From Tiliqua scincoides (Eukaryota; Chordata; Lepidosauria; Squamata; Scincidae): DNA of 64,000 nucleotides. The stretch lies in NCBI RefSeq assembly GCF_035046505.1, contig NC_089825.1, positions 3,525,563 to 3,589,562 on the forward strand, in the 5' to 3' direction. The translations under genes were made by a program, and so were the position numbers. Shown one piece after another: positions 1 to 10,799 of the stretch (positions within the stretch are counted from its first letter, which is position 1; every line of letters starts with the position of its first letter). The notes beneath the pieces were generated by a model. The model made no database searches. It was given only the letters and a program-made list of their open reading frames with translations, and had not been told where the DNA came from.

Positions 1-3000
1 TGACACTTCTGAGTAAAATGCATAGGATTACACTGCAAGTTGTTTAAAGACCCTAAATTCTAGTAAATTGTAATCTGACCTATTTAACAAGTTTAATTTG
101 TAACCAGGGAGTAGAGGAAAGAAGTAGTTAAAACTACTTATCTTCTACAAATAATTAATAGATTCAGTAGTTTTTACAAAAATGTACTTAGTCAATAAAG
201 GTACTTTTTAGTTGGAGCAACTGCAATTAAAACAACTCTAAAATTAGTGCTCATCAAATAATACACCAGAGATAACTGCTTTGAACTCTACACAGTCCAT
301 GCTCTGAGCTTCTCAGATGACCAGAATTCTTTAGCACATATATCTGGTGTTGCTCAGCCACCAGTATCAACATCGTCTACTAATGCCTATCACCAGGAAA
401 GATACCCATACCCATGTCAGTGGAACAGCCACCTCACAAATTTCAGAGAACTGAGAAGACACACACTCCCCAAAGCCCACCAAACTCACCGCTTACCATA
501 CTAGCTCCACAGGGCATCACCTGTAGCATCAGCTCCCCCTAACACAGACACCAATTAAAAGTGACACAAGAACCAGCAAGAGCCAACCACAATTCCCCCA
601 GCAGGAGCAGGGCAACTTCATGGACTCTCAGCTTCATATTGGCTGGGAGGGGAAGTTGCCAGGCAGAGAGAAAATATTCAGTTCTGAAAACCAAGAACGC
701 ACACTGAACAATAAACCCCTTTTGTAAGACTGATACAGAGTTAACTTAGTTACACCAACATGCTACTGTTCTCCTCCCATATTCCCATGGGAAGAACTAT
801 GCCCCTATAACATGCAGACACACATGAAAGCCAAGTGAAAGCAAACAGAGCTATCCCAATGGGAAACTCATGAGTGAAGCACTAGCAATCCCGATGCCGT
901 TTCCAAGTTTTGACTCTGAAAGAAACAAAATTTTGCAACCACCAAGTGTTGCAGCCTCCTCTTTGCAGCATGCTTCCTAGTCCTGCTCATAACTTGAAAG
1001 ACTGAGAAGCAGCACAACAGACAGGTCAGATGGGAAAGGAACAGCAGAAACTTTTATAAAGAAATAGCTGCACCTTCATAAATATTTATTGCCCAGATTA
1101 CTGCTAAACACTTAAAACATGCTGAAGCTGTTAGTCTTTAGGATCACTTTCTTTCAAGAAAAGGTGTCTCTTTTTCCAAGTTGACTGCAGCACATCTCGG
1201 AATGAAAACACACACTACTTTTTCATCAAGGACATGCTTCTAGAGCAGAATATTGAACTAGTTATAGCTGCTGCTGCTGCTCCAAATACGAGCTTCGTAC
1301 CCTTTAACATAACATTGCAAAATCACCCTGCCACTTATCACAAAAACCTGGTGAATCCCCAATACTAGACACATTCATACAAAAAAAACTTTAATTGCTG
1401 TACTGAATCCTCCAAGCCTCAGTCTTGATATACTGCAAGTTGTCACATTTACAATCTTGTACCTTATTCACTTATGGAACTTACCCCTCAGAAGTGGTTC
1501 TTGGCAATGATTACAGAACACCATTTACGGCCTGTTAACCTGCATTTGTACCCCACTCGGATTCCATCTCTTGAGGAATTCATCTCCTATTTGTCAGCTC
1601 TCCAGAATAATCTGGCAGACAATTGCTGAAAATGGACTAGATGAACTGTTAGCCTGATCCAGCAAGTCTGCTCTTACATTCACCATGGAGCATGCAAACC
1701 AATCCATTGTTCAATCCAAGATTGAACAATGTATGGCACATGGAAATTCTCTGTTGTTAATCTGTAGTAACACATTCATACAAGCCAAGTCAGAAATTTA
1801 TGAACAAGCCCCAATTCCTCCAGAGAGAAACTTCTCCTAAATAATATGGTACACATGGAGATTACCCTCCCTCAGTTCCCACAGAAGTTAAGAATGTTGC
1901 ACACAGAGAGTCCAACTCTTAACAAAGAACTACAGTTTTGAAGACTGATTCTATTCAACGGTCACACTGGCATTAACTATTTTATCTACAGAGCAAACAC
2001 ATTATTGCACTGAGTTTTCGCTACATTTGTTTTTCCCCCAGCTTACCTAAGTGAGCAGTTTATGCAGAGAAGAAAAAAGATAAGAGATGCTATGGCACAG
2101 CAGAATCTATATGATACTGTGCCATACACTTGATGCAACCACTGCTAAGTGTTTGTTTAACTCGTGCACAGAACTGTCTTCAGTCAATAGCCAGGTCCCA
2201 CTAACTCCCAAGAAACAACAGTAATTCTCACTAATTCTTTTCAAAACAAAAAGCTTCTTGTTTTAATAAATGTGTTGAAAACATGCTAATTAATGCTACA
2301 CCTAGAAAGGAAGCAAGATACACATGGCACAGATCAGGTGGCTAACCTCACACTGAGAAGCATAAGGTGAGAAATAAGGTGCAACTCTTCTTTGTAATAA
2401 GGAAACACACACTGAAAAGTATATCCTAATTAATTTTTGACCGGGTGGGGGGACAGAAGCAGCTTTGCCAAATTTCACCTGCACTAACCTTTTAATGCTG
2501 GCTTCCCTAGCAGGGTCAGAGCTATTTTGCATTTTTGTATCAATAACCAAATCAGATTGAATGACAAACTCCACTTTCATTGGGGGCTTTCAGGTGTAAG
2601 CTCTGCAGGAAAGCAGAGGAACATGAGGAATTCAAATAGCAATACACCCTTGTCCACGGCATCTACTGTTGTGTGGACAAAGACATATGTCATGCTTTCA
2701 GTAGCTGAACCACACTTTTGAGCCTTTCTCCTTGCTTATTAATCCAGTTATGGCACTACAAGCAGCTAGGGAATTCATCTTTTCTTTACTATCAAAAGGA
2801 TGATGCAGCAGACACTCAAATTATGTCTTCCATGCTAAAGACTAAAAGGCAGCAGCAAATATGGATGTGAGAGACAAGAAGAGATAGGGTCCAGAACCAT
2901 ATTGCGATGAGAACAGGCCTTCCAAAGTGATTCTTGCAAATCCCAACATCTTTTTTCAGGAACAAATGAAAAGATGACTCTATGGAAGCTGGACCAATTC

Positions 3001-4080
3001 AAGTTAGAAACAATCTCTGAACACAAACAGAATCATTGCAACTTTTTTAAAGCATATGATCCAAGAGGTACTAGAATTCTACAGTAGCTGCACCCAAGGC
3101 AAATTTCCACAGATCACAATGAATCTCATTATGCTTCACTTCTTTCACAGGTATTTGCATTGTTGTCAAGTTCCCAATAAACTACCTACAGCACCAAAGC
3201 TTTAGTTTTGTTGGACTGTGATCTACACTTATGGTTTACTTGTTCTTTCCAAATAACCACATTTATTATAATACCACTAGTATGCAAAAGGCACCCTCAA
3301 AGCTTCCACATTAAAACACAGTTCCTTTTTCCGTCTGGCACAGGTGAACAGAACATCTGGGGTGAAGGGGAAGCATTGCTAGCTAGCAGATAGACTCCAT
3401 ATCATTAACACGTCTGTCAGCCAATACTACCATTCAGCACAAAAACTAGCCCCAAATAGCAGTACCTGTGCTCACAAGGGAACTTACAGAACTGCAATAG
3501 CAACAATCCCCAGAGCACAGCCACACACTACACTGAACTCCAAATTAGCAAGCTGTAACTGAACACAGTATCTGTATCTCTTGTCCTTTCTTCTCCTGTA
3601 GGTTAATGCAAAAATTGCAGAGCTGCTGACATCCTAAAAGCAGTGGTTTTCAAGCTACCACCAAGGATCTCATTTCAGATTGTCTGCCAAAGACTGCCAA
3701 AGTACCACAGAATGCCTGTGCATTGCAAATAATTCTGGAGCACACAATCCAGGCCAGGCAGAACTTAGAGCCCGACCATCACACTGCTTGAATTTTCTGC
3801 CTTAGAACACACTTGTCTGAAGCGGCTCATGATAGGGAAAGACAGGTGGAGGCAGATAGCCTAATGTTCAGAGGATTGTCCCCCATTATTTTTATCTTTT
3901 CATTGAGAAACCACAGCCTCCTGAATACAATTTGGCTCAATTAAAACCATGGTTTCCAAACATACTGCAGGCAGGCCATGGTTAGAACTGCTTGTCTACT
4001 TCTGCTTTTGAAATCATTTTATTATACTAAACCTTCAACAGAAAATATAAAGACAGTTACAATGCTTATCATAATAAAAT
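1..4080. other. Probable intronic DNA, no gene seen
   Basis: This is AT-rich, mostly unique-looking sequence with only short chance reading frames. A (GCT)n run lies near 1267. I looked for the conserved N-terminal SCAP exon on the minus strand and did not find it. By synteny (CSPG5, ELP6, SCAP) this is likely SCAP intron 1, but the sequence itself does not prove that. Confidence 0.4.
1636..1690 (+). repeat. Short CR1 3' tail relic
   Basis: The words for 'tagatgaac' and 'cctgatccagca', followed by a 'ctcttac' end, match the last ~50 bp of the CR1 tail that recurs across the window, here in plus orientation and strongly diverged. Confidence 0.35.
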
Positions 4081-5752
4081 GTTTCAGTCTCGAAGGACTC
4101 TAGTATCGCGCTCTGAAAAGTGGTTCTGGAACAGCATCTAGTGTGGCTGAAAAGGCCAATTCGGGAGTGACAATCCTTTAAGAACAGCCCCGCCAGATCA
4201 GGCCATAGGCCCATCTAGTCCAGCTTCCTGTATCTCACAGCAGCCCACCAAATGCCCCGGGGAGCACACCTGATAACAAGAGACCTCATCCTGGTGCTCT
4301 CCCTTGTATCTGACATAGCCCATTTCTAAAATCAGGAGGTTGTGCAAACACATCATGGCTTGTAACCCGTAATGAATTTTTCCTCCAGAAACTTGTCCAA
4401 TCCCCCTTTAAAGGTATCCAGGCCAGATGCTGTCACCACATCCTAAGGCAAGGAGTTCCACAGACCAACCACATGCTGAGTAAAGAAATATTTTCTTTTG
4501 TCTGTCCTAACTCTCCTAACACTCAATTTTAGTGGATGTCCCCTGGTTCTGGTGATATGTGAGAGGGAAAAGAGCATCTCTCTATTCACTCTGTACATCC
4601 CCTGCATAATTTTGTATGTCTCAATCATATCCCCCCTCAGTCTTTGACTTTTGCTTTTCTGGCCTTGACCTCTGCTTTCCCCCCTTGGAGATGCGGCAAC
4701 CAGAACTGGACACAATACTCCAGGTGTGGCCTTACCATCGATTTGTACAACGGCATTATAATACTAGCCGTTTTGTTCTAATACCCTTCCTAATGATCCC
4801 AAGCATAGAATTGGCCTTCTTCACTGCCGCCGCACATTGGGTCGACACTTTCATCGACCTGTCCACCACCACCCCAAGATCTCTCTCCTGTTCTGTCACA
4901 GACAGCTCAGAACCCATCAGCCTATATCTAAAGTTTTGATTTTTTGCCCCAATGTGCAATGACTTTACACTTACTGACATTGAAGCGCATCTGCCATTTT
5001 GCTGCCCATTCTGCCAGTCTGGAGAGATCCTTCTGGAGCTCCTCACAATCACTTCTGGTCTTCACCACTTGGAAAAGTTTGCTGTCATCTGCAAACTTAG
5101 CCACCTCACTGCTCAACCCTGTCTCCAGGTCATTTATGAAGAGGTTGAAGAGCACCGGTCCCAGGACAGATCCTTGGGGCACACTGCTTTTCACCTCTCT
5201 CCACTGTGAAAATTGCCCATTGACACCCACTCTCTGCTTCCTGGTCTCAACCAGGTCTCAATCCAGGAGAGGGCCTGCCCTCTAATTCCCACACTGGGAG
5301 CACTTCCACACTGGGAGCAAATGTAGTCTGTCCCTAGTGTGTCTCCCTGGCTACGGGCCTTCCTGCTTTGCCTCGGTCTGTTGGCCAAGTGTCTCTTCAA
5401 ATTGGCAGAGGCCTTGCTGTACAGCCTGCCTCCAAGCGGGACGCTCAGAAGCCAAGGTTTCCTATCTGTTGAGGTCTAATCCTAAGGCCTTCAGATCCCT
5501 CTTGCAGATATCCTTGTATCGCAGCTGTGTTCTATCTGTAGGGCGCTTTCCCTGCATGAGTTCTCCATAGAGGAGATCCTTTGGGATCTGGCCATCATCC
5601 ATTCTCACGATATGACCTAGCCAACACAGGCATTTCTGTTTTAGCAGTGTATACACGCTGGGGATTCCAGCTCGTTCCAGGACTGTGCTGTTTGGAACTT
5701 TGTCCTGCCAGGTGATACCGAGGATGCATCAGTATCTCACAACAGGAGAGGA
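4081..5752 (-). mobile_element. RTE-like LINE 3' fragment, split by a CR1
   Basis: Two blocks, 4081-4176 and 5289-5730, match the 3' end of the intact LINE at 31436-33940 on the minus strand. They cover the 3' terminal 'tcagtctcgaa' region and the C-terminal coding part (LKQKCLCWLGHIVRMDDGQI, then PKDLLYGELMQGKRPTDR). A CR1 copy is inserted between them. Near the CR1 junction a short word, 'ttccacactgggagca', is duplicated. At the element's 5' end (about 5730-5752) a ~22-bp segment is inverted relative to the LINE, as in a twin-priming junction. The copy is 5' truncated and its reading frame is broken. Confidence 0.85.
4177..5288 (-). mobile_element. CR1 LINE, 5' truncated
   Basis: On the minus strand this encodes CR1 reverse transcriptase C-terminal blocks: [20 protein letters not shown] (with VPQGS box), FADDSKLF, then [20 protein letters not shown]. 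It continues into the CR1 3' UTR and ends at the tail 'agaacagccccgccagatc'. The catalytic FADD is kept, but several frames are needed, so it is dead. It inserted into the RTE-like LINE fragment 4081-5752 and is therefore younger than that copy. Confidence 0.9.
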
Positions 5753-6090
5753 AACTCACCTGTCTACGATTAACAAAAAAGCTCCAAGGAAGCAACAGGA
5801 CAGCAGCCCCAGTTGGCTACTCTTGCAGCTGGAATCTGCCCACTCAAGAGACACGGTTGTTTCTCTCAAATCCTTGTTTCCAGGAGCAGGTACCATGAAG
5901 CTTACATTAAACAGGGAGGGTTCACTTTTTACATGGAACCAGAACAAAGAGCTCCTATTATCTGCCCTATGCCAGAACTACAATTGTTTACTAACAAATT
6001 AACATCCTCTCTTCCAATGGGTCTCACAGTTTTTAGTACTGTGACCCACTTTTTAAAATGACACTCTATTGGGACCTACTTAGCTTTACA

Positions 6091-6443
6091 TGTGTGTTGT
6101 GTGTTGGCAACCTTCAGTCTCGAAAGACTATGGTATCGTGCTCTGGATGGTGGTTCTGGAACAGCGTATAGTGTGGCTGAAAAGGCCGATTCGGGAGTGA
6201 CCATCCCTTCCACACTGGGAGCAAGTGCGGTCTGTCCCTGGCCCGTCTCCCTGGCTATGGGCCTTCCTTCTTTGCCTCTTTGCCTCGGTCTGTTGGCCAA
6301 GTGTCTCTTCAAACTGGGAAAGGCCATGCTGCACAGCCTGCCTCCAAGCAGGTTGCTCAGAGGCCAAGGTTTCCCACCTGTTGAGGTCCACTCCTAAGGC
6401 CTTCAGATCCCTCTTGCAGATGTCCTTGTATCGCAGCTGTGGC
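6091..6443 (-). mobile_element. RTE-like LINE 3' fragment with 9-bp TSD
   Basis: About 340 bp of the C-terminal coding and 3' UTR part of the LINE at 31436-33940, minus strand, ending in a short (CACACAA)-type tail rather than poly(A). The direct repeat 'agctttaca' flanks it at 6082-6090 and 6444-6452, marking an APE-type target-primed insertion. The copy is 5' truncated. Confidence 0.88.
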
Positions 6444-6769
6444 AGCTTTACAAGATTTTTAAAAATGATAATCTAGAAAGAAGTATTTTATTTATTTGCA
6501 AGTAATTTTATTTTATTTTTAAACTTTATTCATTTCTTGTAATGAGGTAGCCCTAATGAACCAGCTTCAAGGTTTGAGGGGTTTATTTCCGGTTTGAGGG
6601 GTGCCGGTTCAAGGCCACCGGCACCGTGTGACCTTGAAGCAGCTGGCAAGCTGCAGCTGAGCTGTTCCATCTGCTCGGAGCGTGGGAGGATGGAGGCCAG
6701 AATGTTAAACCAGATCGGAGTGTAACACCTTGAATGTAGTGGTTCTTGAAAGAAAGAACCTTCTTTCAA

Positions 6770-6890
6770 TTTGTAAAAATCCCTGCGTGGATTTAATCAG
6801 CCTGCCTATGTAAACCGCCTTGAATAAAGTCTTGAATAAAGACCAAGAAAGGCGGTATATAAATACTGTATATTATTATTAGTTATGTGA
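6770..6890 (+). repeat. L2-type LINE 3' tail
   Basis: The sequence runs 'gtaaaccgccttga' then 'aaaggcggtatataaa' then (TTA)n. This is the typical 3' end of squamate L2 LINEs, whose termini are short tandem repeats instead of poly(A). How far it extends upstream, towards about 6540, is unclear. Confidence 0.6.
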
Positions 6891-7179
6891 CCCAGTCTTT
6901 ACCTGCCCCCACTATCTGTCACAGATGGACTTGGGGGAAAAAACCCAGAAAAATCACGCTCAAACATTTATCCCTTTATTTACACAACCTTGCAAACTAC
7001 AGGAGCTTAGATGTTTAAAGGGCAACTAGCAGCTATCTTGCAAACTGCAGAAGCTCAGCTCTTTGCAGTGCAGTTAGCAGCTACTTGATTTTAGAATAGC
7101 CTCAGAGCTTGAAGCAATGAGTTCTCAGTGTTTACAAACTGTGGGTTCTGACCTGACTGTTGGTGTCAGGTTTTAGCTC

Positions 7180-7560
7180 ATAACTTGATAGCTGAGAGGG
7201 CAAATGCATGGAGCCCTATGGAAAGTAAAACCGAGCCATAACGCATGTTTACTCATGAGAAGGCATCTTAGTCCACTGGAAAGGGCAGGCTGAGAGGAAT
7301 CCAAAAATACCCGAATGGTCCTGATCCAATCAACGCAGCCCCCCCCCCAAAAAAAACACTCAAGAAGGAAGTCCCTCCCTGCAAGCTTACAAATGTATTG
7401 AGCCCTATGGAAAGCAAAACTAAGCTACATGGTCACGTTTACTTACAAGTAAGCAACCACATCTTGGCTCATGGTCAGGCCAGGCAAAGAGGAATGCAAG
7501 GCCACCAGAATGATTCCAATTTGATGAAAAGATGGGGCTGAAAATCTTACTAAGTTTTCT
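7180..7560 (-). repeat. Two ~180-bp subrepeats shared with the hAT at 19390-20989
   Basis: The blocks 'agccctatggaaag', 'gtttactcatgagaagg' and 'aatggtcctgatccaatca' appear here in the opposite orientation to the three subrepeats inside the composite hAT at 20284-20750. The unit occurs about twice here. This is probably a remnant of the same transposon family. Confidence 0.6.
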
Positions 7561-8169
7561 GTGGGGGGTGTTGTTGTTGCAGGCAGGCTACGGAGAAAAT
7601 TCACTTGGGGAAACAGGGCTGGCTTCCCCTTATATAATTACTTATTTTAGCGTGCTTGATGATGTCACTTTTGGCCATGACATCACCTCTGGTGAGTCCT
7701 GGAGAGATTGTCATTCTAAAAAGTGGGTCCCAGTGCTAAAATGGTCTGAGAACCATTGAGTTATCTGATCTTTCCATCACCCTTTAGCGACCCACCAAAA
7801 ATCAGGGAATCACTGTGGCTAGATGTACACCCAGTATACAAGGGGCAACACAAAAGGGATGGATTTCCTCTTACAGAGTTGCCACCAGCTAGGGAAAGTA
7901 GTACTCAGCTACACCATGTTTCATACATTCAGCTAAGTTCATAAAACCCACCCAGCACACGCAACCAGCAGACATCTAGGAAGGTACAAAGACATATGCT
8001 CATAATCAAATCTGTACACACAGAAACCACAGACTCTCCTGCCTTGCACTTCACTTCCTTCACCAAACCCGTTCAGTGACCAAATCAAACAAAAAATTAC
8101 AAAAATTTCAGCATGCATATTACAGCATGTTCCACAGAGCCAGAGAACTCAAGTTCTTCAAAGTTTTAC

Positions 8170-8258
8170 AGTACAAACCTATTCATGTCTACTCAGAAAT
8201 ATGCCCCACTAAGTTCAAAGGTACTTACTCCCAGGTAAGCAGGTACAGAATTGGGGCC
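8170..8258. repeat. ~90-bp palindromic short repeat
   Basis: A diverged copy of the recurrent fold-back element 'cctatgcatgtctactcagaa ... cttactcccaggtaag ... ggattg', whose two arms are near inverted copies. See the better copies at 12012-12102 and 43361-43450. Confidence 0.6.
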
Positions 8259-8682
8259 TTAATATACTCTCATGTCAGAGTTTCCCTCACATTGCAAGAC
8301 GGAATACTTTCCCTTGTGTTGCAAGAGGAAGTGGGACAGCCACAGTATTTCTCAGGGACAGGCAATAATAATTACTTGTTAATGGAAAAGCATATACAGA
8401 TACTTCAGAAATGAAGTAATTAATACCGAAGATAACGTGGGAGTATGATCTCACACAGAAACAAGAGTTAAAAGTAGTAAATGCAATCTGTTTGAAATAC
8501 AATGTGAGCCACGCATTCTGAATCAGCTTTCACAACACACATTTTAAGTGGTACCTATAATTATGGTATTTGTGCCAGTTTGCTATCATTCAATAAAAAA
8601 GAATATTCTTTACACAGTGCCAGCATGATGCCTTATATACACAGTCCAGAGACAGGATCCCGTAGAAAACACTCTGCTGTGT

Positions 8683-8830
8683 TTTTATGATTAAAAAGAT
8701 TTATACCCCGCCTTTCCTCTGCTGGAGCAGATGTCCAAGGCAGATTACAATTTTAGATTTTAAACAAAAATAACGAATGTAAATGCCACAATATAAACAA
8801 CAAAATAATAAAAACAAAATAAGGGCATAG
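8683..8830 (-). repeat. L2-type LINE 3' tail
   Basis: 'gatttataccccgcctttc' followed by 'ccaaggcagattacaa' and an A-rich stretch is the reverse complement of the L2 3' terminus. Confidence 0.6.
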
Positions 8831-8849
8831 GGGGCAAACAGACAACACA

Positions 8850-8884
<35 letters not shown>

Positions 8885-8885
8885 G
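8850..8885. repeat. (CT)n(CA)n microsatellite
   Basis: A run of about eleven CT dinucleotides passes directly into about six CA dinucleotides. Confidence 0.95.
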
Positions 8886-8996
8886 ATTAAGCAGAATCAT
8901 TTTGAGCCCTCCCCAAAAAGCCATGAGAGAGGTGGTAGTTCTTAGTTCCCATTAAGGTGAGACTACAGGGATGCCCCGTTACCACAGATCACATTA

Positions 8997-9114
8997 AGAA
9001 CATAAGAGCCCTGCTGGATCAGGCCATAGGCCCATCTAGTCCAGCTTCCTGTATCTCATAGTGGTCCACCAAACACCCAGGGAGCACACCAGATAACAAG
9101 AAACCTGCATCCTT
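8997..9114 (-). mobile_element. CR1 3' tail
   Basis: A CR1 tail beginning 'aagaacataagagccctg' and ending 'ataacaagaaacctgcatcc'. Minus orientation, about 118 bp, strongly 5' truncated. Confidence 0.85.
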
Positions 9115-9214
9115 ATGAGTAAGCCCCGTTGCCTGGGATCAGTACATTCCTTCTCATTTGCAGGGGCCATTCGTGTTGAGTCAAATTCGTGTATAAAAAT
9201 TTGTGTATCACAAG

Positions 9215-9378
9215 GTTGGACCTGTATTATGATGCCCTTGTACAAATCGATGTTGAGGCCGCACCTAGAGTATGGTGTCCAGTTCTGGGCGCCACATCTC
9301 TTAAAGGACATAGTGGAAATGGAAAAGGGGCAGAAGAGAGTGAATGAAATGATGCCTGGGCTGGGGCACTGCCCTTAA
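9215..9378 (+). mobile_element. CR1 reverse transcriptase fragment
   Basis: The plus strand encodes MPLYKSMLRPHLEYGVQFWA, a conserved CR1 segment C-terminal to the catalytic domain, then [20 protein letters not shown]. It lies in the opposite orientation to the CR1 tails on either side, so at least two insertions or an inversion are involved. Confidence 0.8.
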
Positions 9379-9496
9379 TAAGAACATAAAAACAGCCCCA
9401 CTGGATCAGGCCATAGGCCCATCTAGTCCAGCTTCCTGTATCTCACAGTGGCCCACCAAACACCCAGGGAGCACACTGGACAACAAGAGACCTTTC
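9379..9496 (-). mobile_element. CR1 3' tail
   Basis: 'taagaacataaaaacagccccactgg' through 'acaacaagagacc': about 118 bp of the CR1 terminus in minus orientation. Confidence 0.85.
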
Positions 9497-9825
9497 TACA
9501 GTTTCAGTTAACAGCAGATCAGGTCCATGCACCCCCCCATGCCTTTTAAAAGCATAAAAACGTCACTTCTGGTTTTTGCCCCCAAACCAACAGTAGTATT
9601 TCAGAGTGTTATGGGGCCATTCTGAAGCCTGAAGGTGGACTGCAGAGGGCTTCAGAAAACCCACTGGAGAGGACCGGAGCACATCTCCAGTCCCCTTCGG
9701 AGGGTTCAGGTGGAGCCAAGCCTGGCTCAAAGTGGGTCTGGGGGGACCTGCACTGAGCCAGATCTGCAGATGGATAAACAAGCTCCACCTGTGCAGCCTA
9801 CTTCTAAAACCGAAAGGTATCCCCA

Positions 9826-9998
9826 TAACCACAAGGGCTTGTAACAAGTGTTGGAGTTTTCCTCCAGCAACGGTGCAGTCTCCTTTTAAAGGCATCCAGG
9901 CCAGGCGCCACCATCCTGTGGCAAGGAGTTCCGCAGATGAACGACACAGAGGACAAAGAAGCGGTCTTCTTTTACCTGCGCTAACTCTCCTGGCACTA
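9826..9998 (-). mobile_element. CR1 3' UTR and C-terminal fragment
   Basis: 'ccttttaaaggcatccaggcc' and 'ctgtggcaaggagttccgcag' are CR1 3' UTR landmarks shared with 49880-49960 and 58860-58920. The fragment abuts the CpG island immediately to the right. Confidence 0.8.
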
Positions 9999-10214
9999 AG
10001 CGTGGGTGGATGTCCGCGTGAGCCTGGGGTGCGATGAGACGCCCCTCCGCACCCTGTGCTTCCACGCCACGTTTGTGGAGAGGTGTGTGCAGCCTCTGAA
10101 GATACTGCACCTGCAGCACTGCCGGGGGGGGGGGGAGGCTTTGCCTCTCCTGCCCCGCCTCACGTGCCTGCAGGGAAGCACAGCAGGGAGAGCGGTGTGC
10201 ACTGCACAGCACAG

Positions 10215-10347
10215 CAGTGGCGTAGCGGGAGGGGGGCGGAGAAGCGGAGCTCCGTTTTGCTCCCCCCGCCGGGAATGGCTCCGAAGGGGGGGCCGCTTGC
10301 CGCCCCCCGCCAGACTGGCTGCTCCGCCCCCCTCCCGCTACGCCACC
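10215..10347. mobile_element. hAT-like MITE inside the CpG island
   Basis: The left end CAGTGGCGTAGCGGGAGG mirrors the right end, whose reverse complement reads GTGGCGTAGCGGGAGG. The near-perfect terminal inverted repeats are about 25 bp and the element about 133 bp. No coding capacity and no clear 8-bp duplication. A partial relative lies at 42585-42695. Confidence 0.65.
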
Positions 10348-10738
10348 TGAGGAGCGGAGTGCCCAACGGCCGACTCCCTCACAGCGCAGGCCCGGCTGTC
10401 TACTCGGAAGTAAGGCCCACTGCAGCCAACGGGCTTGCAACCAGGGAAGAGCGGCACCGGGGCGGGCCTGCCCAAGGGAGAATCCGGCCGGCCGGCTTCC
10501 TCCCTCGCGGGGTCAGCACCGCGGTCCGCGCCCGCCCCCCCTCGCTTCCCCCACAGGCCGCTCCGCTCGGCCCGTCGCCTGGCAACCGCGTCGCACGCCG
10601 CGGGGGGGCAGGAGCCTCTCACCTGCTGCTGCGGTTCCTCCGCGGACAGCTGAGCGCGCCCCAAGACCTTTGCCCTCTCACCTGCGCGCGCACCACACGA
10701 CACCGCCCGCATGGTCGCTTCGGCCCCACCCCTCTGCC

Positions 10739-10748
10739 GCGCATGCGC
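10739..10748. promoter_or_regulatory. NRF1 consensus palindrome
   Basis: GCGCATGCGC is a perfect NRF1 core palindrome inside the CpG island. It lies just upstream (minus-strand sense) of the candidate first-exon donors. Confidence 0.75.
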
Positions 10749-10799
10749 CGAACCGCCGCCCGCTCCAGCGCCCGGGAGGGTGGAGAGGGCTGGCACAGC

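Larger units (their letters stand above)
6018..7758. mobile_element. Possible old hAT element, only termini recognisable
   Basis: 6018-6075 resembles the left end ('tttttagtactgtgaccc') and 7640-7758 the right end ('aaagtgggtcccagtgct', 'tgagaaccattg') of the hAT family seen complete at 53246-53610. The space between contains a later LINE insertion, an L2 tail and 180-bp subrepeats. Target duplications could not be seen, so the two ends may be unrelated copies. Confidence 0.4.

Noticed and set aside
1-10000. SCAP coding exons
   Set aside because: The expected N-terminal membrane segment was not found in any minus-strand frame; only the promoter is inferred.
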